Part shown: positions 14,375 to 14,909 of the stretch, one piece after another
Position numbering within the stretch: position 1 is the first letter of the stretch
How the letters are laid out: each line of letters opens with the position of its first letter
NCBI GenBank assembly: GCA_002279765.1
Contig: NCCR01000098.1
Coordinates: 31,351-46,259 of the forward strand
Reading direction: 5' to 3'
Origin: Verrucomicrobia bacterium 12-59-8
Lineage (GTDB): Bacteria; Verrucomicrobiota; Verrucomicrobiae; Verrucomicrobiales; Verrucomicrobiaceae
DNA: 14,909 bases
The notes under the pieces: model-generated
Database searches by the model: none
Told to the model about the DNA's origin: nothing
The model's input: the letters and a program-made list of their open reading frames with translations, nothing else
Made by a program: the position numbers and the translations under genes

Positions 14375-14909
14375 GTGCATCTCTTCCTAGTTGATCCTGA
14401 CACCGCACCGTTCCTCGCCGATGAACTGCGCCGCGCCGCGATTGATGCTGCGCAGCGCGAGATCGAAGGCCTCGGCATCGCTGCGGATCTGAAGCTGGAT
14501 GGACTGCTGCTCGCCTTCGCGAGACAAACCCTGCCCGCTGCCGCCGAAATCCAGGCCGCGTCGATCAATGCATGGGCAGATCGCATCATCGACGCCATCG
14601 CCGGAGTATTTCCTGATGACCAGCCCTGGCGTCTGCATCTCTGGCCGCAGTATGGCGAAAGCAAAGCCGGGCAGCATCGCTGTGAATTGATCCATGCCAG
14701 CCTGGTGGAGCGCCTGAAAAAACGGCGCAGACGCCTGCTGCGATCCTTGATCGAATCCGACGCTGTATTTGATGAGCAAACGTCTCTCGTGCAGTGCATC
14801 CTCACGTCCCCCGAAACCGGCTGGCTTTCCACCTCACGCGCACCACAGCCTTATGCGCTGCGCAGTTTGATTTCGAGCTTCCCGCGTGGCGAAGTGCCGC
14901 TGGCCGATG
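14375..14909 (+). CDS. Partial RlmM-like SAM-dependent rRNA methyltransferase (right end cut off)
   Basis: A frame of at least 178 codons runs from GTG 14375 to the window end without a stop. No ATG occurs in it, so it is easily missed. It begins 15 bases after the esterase stop and in the same frame. The N-terminal part (VHLFLVDPDTAPFLADELRR) and LLAFARQTLPAA (48-59) resemble the FARQ region of RlmM, the 23S rRNA C2498 2'-O-methyltransferase. Later come a Trp-rich PWRLHLWPQYG, a basic helix LKKRRRRLL and SLVQCILTSPETGWLSTS with SFPRGEVPLAD, as in RlmM-like proteins just before the APSRAFxKLxEA-type SAM domain, which would lie outside the window. The RlmM link rests on remembered motif resemblance and is moderate. 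It is cytoplasmic, with no signal peptide. No Shine-Dalgarno is seen before the GTG. Confidence 0.6.
   Translation, partial: MHLFLVDPDTAPFLADELRRAAIDAAQREIEGLGIAADLKLDGLLLAFARQTLPAAAEIQAASINAWADRIIDAIAGVFPDDQPWRLHLWPQYGESKAGQHRCELIHASLVERLKKRRRRLLRSLIESDAVFDEQTSLVQCILTSPETGWLSTSRAPQPYALRSLISSFPRGEVPLAD

Noticed and set aside
1..14909. CRISPR arrays, tRNA or rRNA genes, insertion sequences, toxin-antitoxin or phage genes
   Set aside because: I looked for regular repeats, transposase or integrase motifs and RNA hallmarks and found none.

Overview
This GC-rich, tightly packed bacterial window holds fifteen protein genes and no rRNA, tRNA, CRISPR array or insertion sequence that I can see. The mix of genes resembles a Verrucomicrobia/PVC-type genome: an M60-family metallopeptidase, an N-acetylneuraminate lyase, a long secreted sialate O-acetylesterase-type SGNH esterase, and several small conserved-hypothetical proteins. 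That assignment is inference from gene content and style, not from a marker gene. Most starts lack a clear Shine-Dalgarno sequence. The largest gap between genes is only about 187 bases (5526-5712, between divergent genes), and I see no convincing promoter or RNA in it.

Left part (6-3858, + strand): an XRE-cupin regulator, a secreted M60-type metallopeptidase with an N-terminal amidotransferase-like domain, and an N-acetylneuraminate lyase follow one another at 23 and 95 bases. This could be a small regulated unit for breaking down sialylated glycoprotein (mucin-like) material. A convergent minus-strand pair follows (3865-5525): a lipoprotein N-acetylmuramoyl-L-alanine amidase and, 5 bases downstream, a secreted propeller-like protein of unknown function.

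Middle (5713-8709, + strand): an MFS transporter, a 94-aa conserved-hypothetical protein and a full-length ArgA-type N-acetylglutamate synthase are packed with gaps of 1 and 11 bases, so they look like one transcript. argA ends against a convergent minus-strand membrane protein gene. A perfect 9-bp inverted repeat carries both stop codons and probably ends transcription from both sides.

Right part: the minus-strand genes, in transcription order, are a HlyD-type membrane fusion protein, threonine synthase and the small membrane protein. On the + strand are a four-helix ion-channel-like protein with an unusual filter, a small helical protein overlapping it by 4 bases, a sialate O-acetylesterase family protein, and a GTG-initiated gene cut off by the right edge that resembles an RlmM-type rRNA methyltransferase.

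I found no clear new defence or mobile system. The most interesting points are the possible sialoglycoprotein unit (M60 peptidase, NanA and perhaps the distant esterase and the MFS carrier), the odd channel filter, the stop-codon palindrome and a 16-codon upstream ORF that ends exactly on the nanA start.
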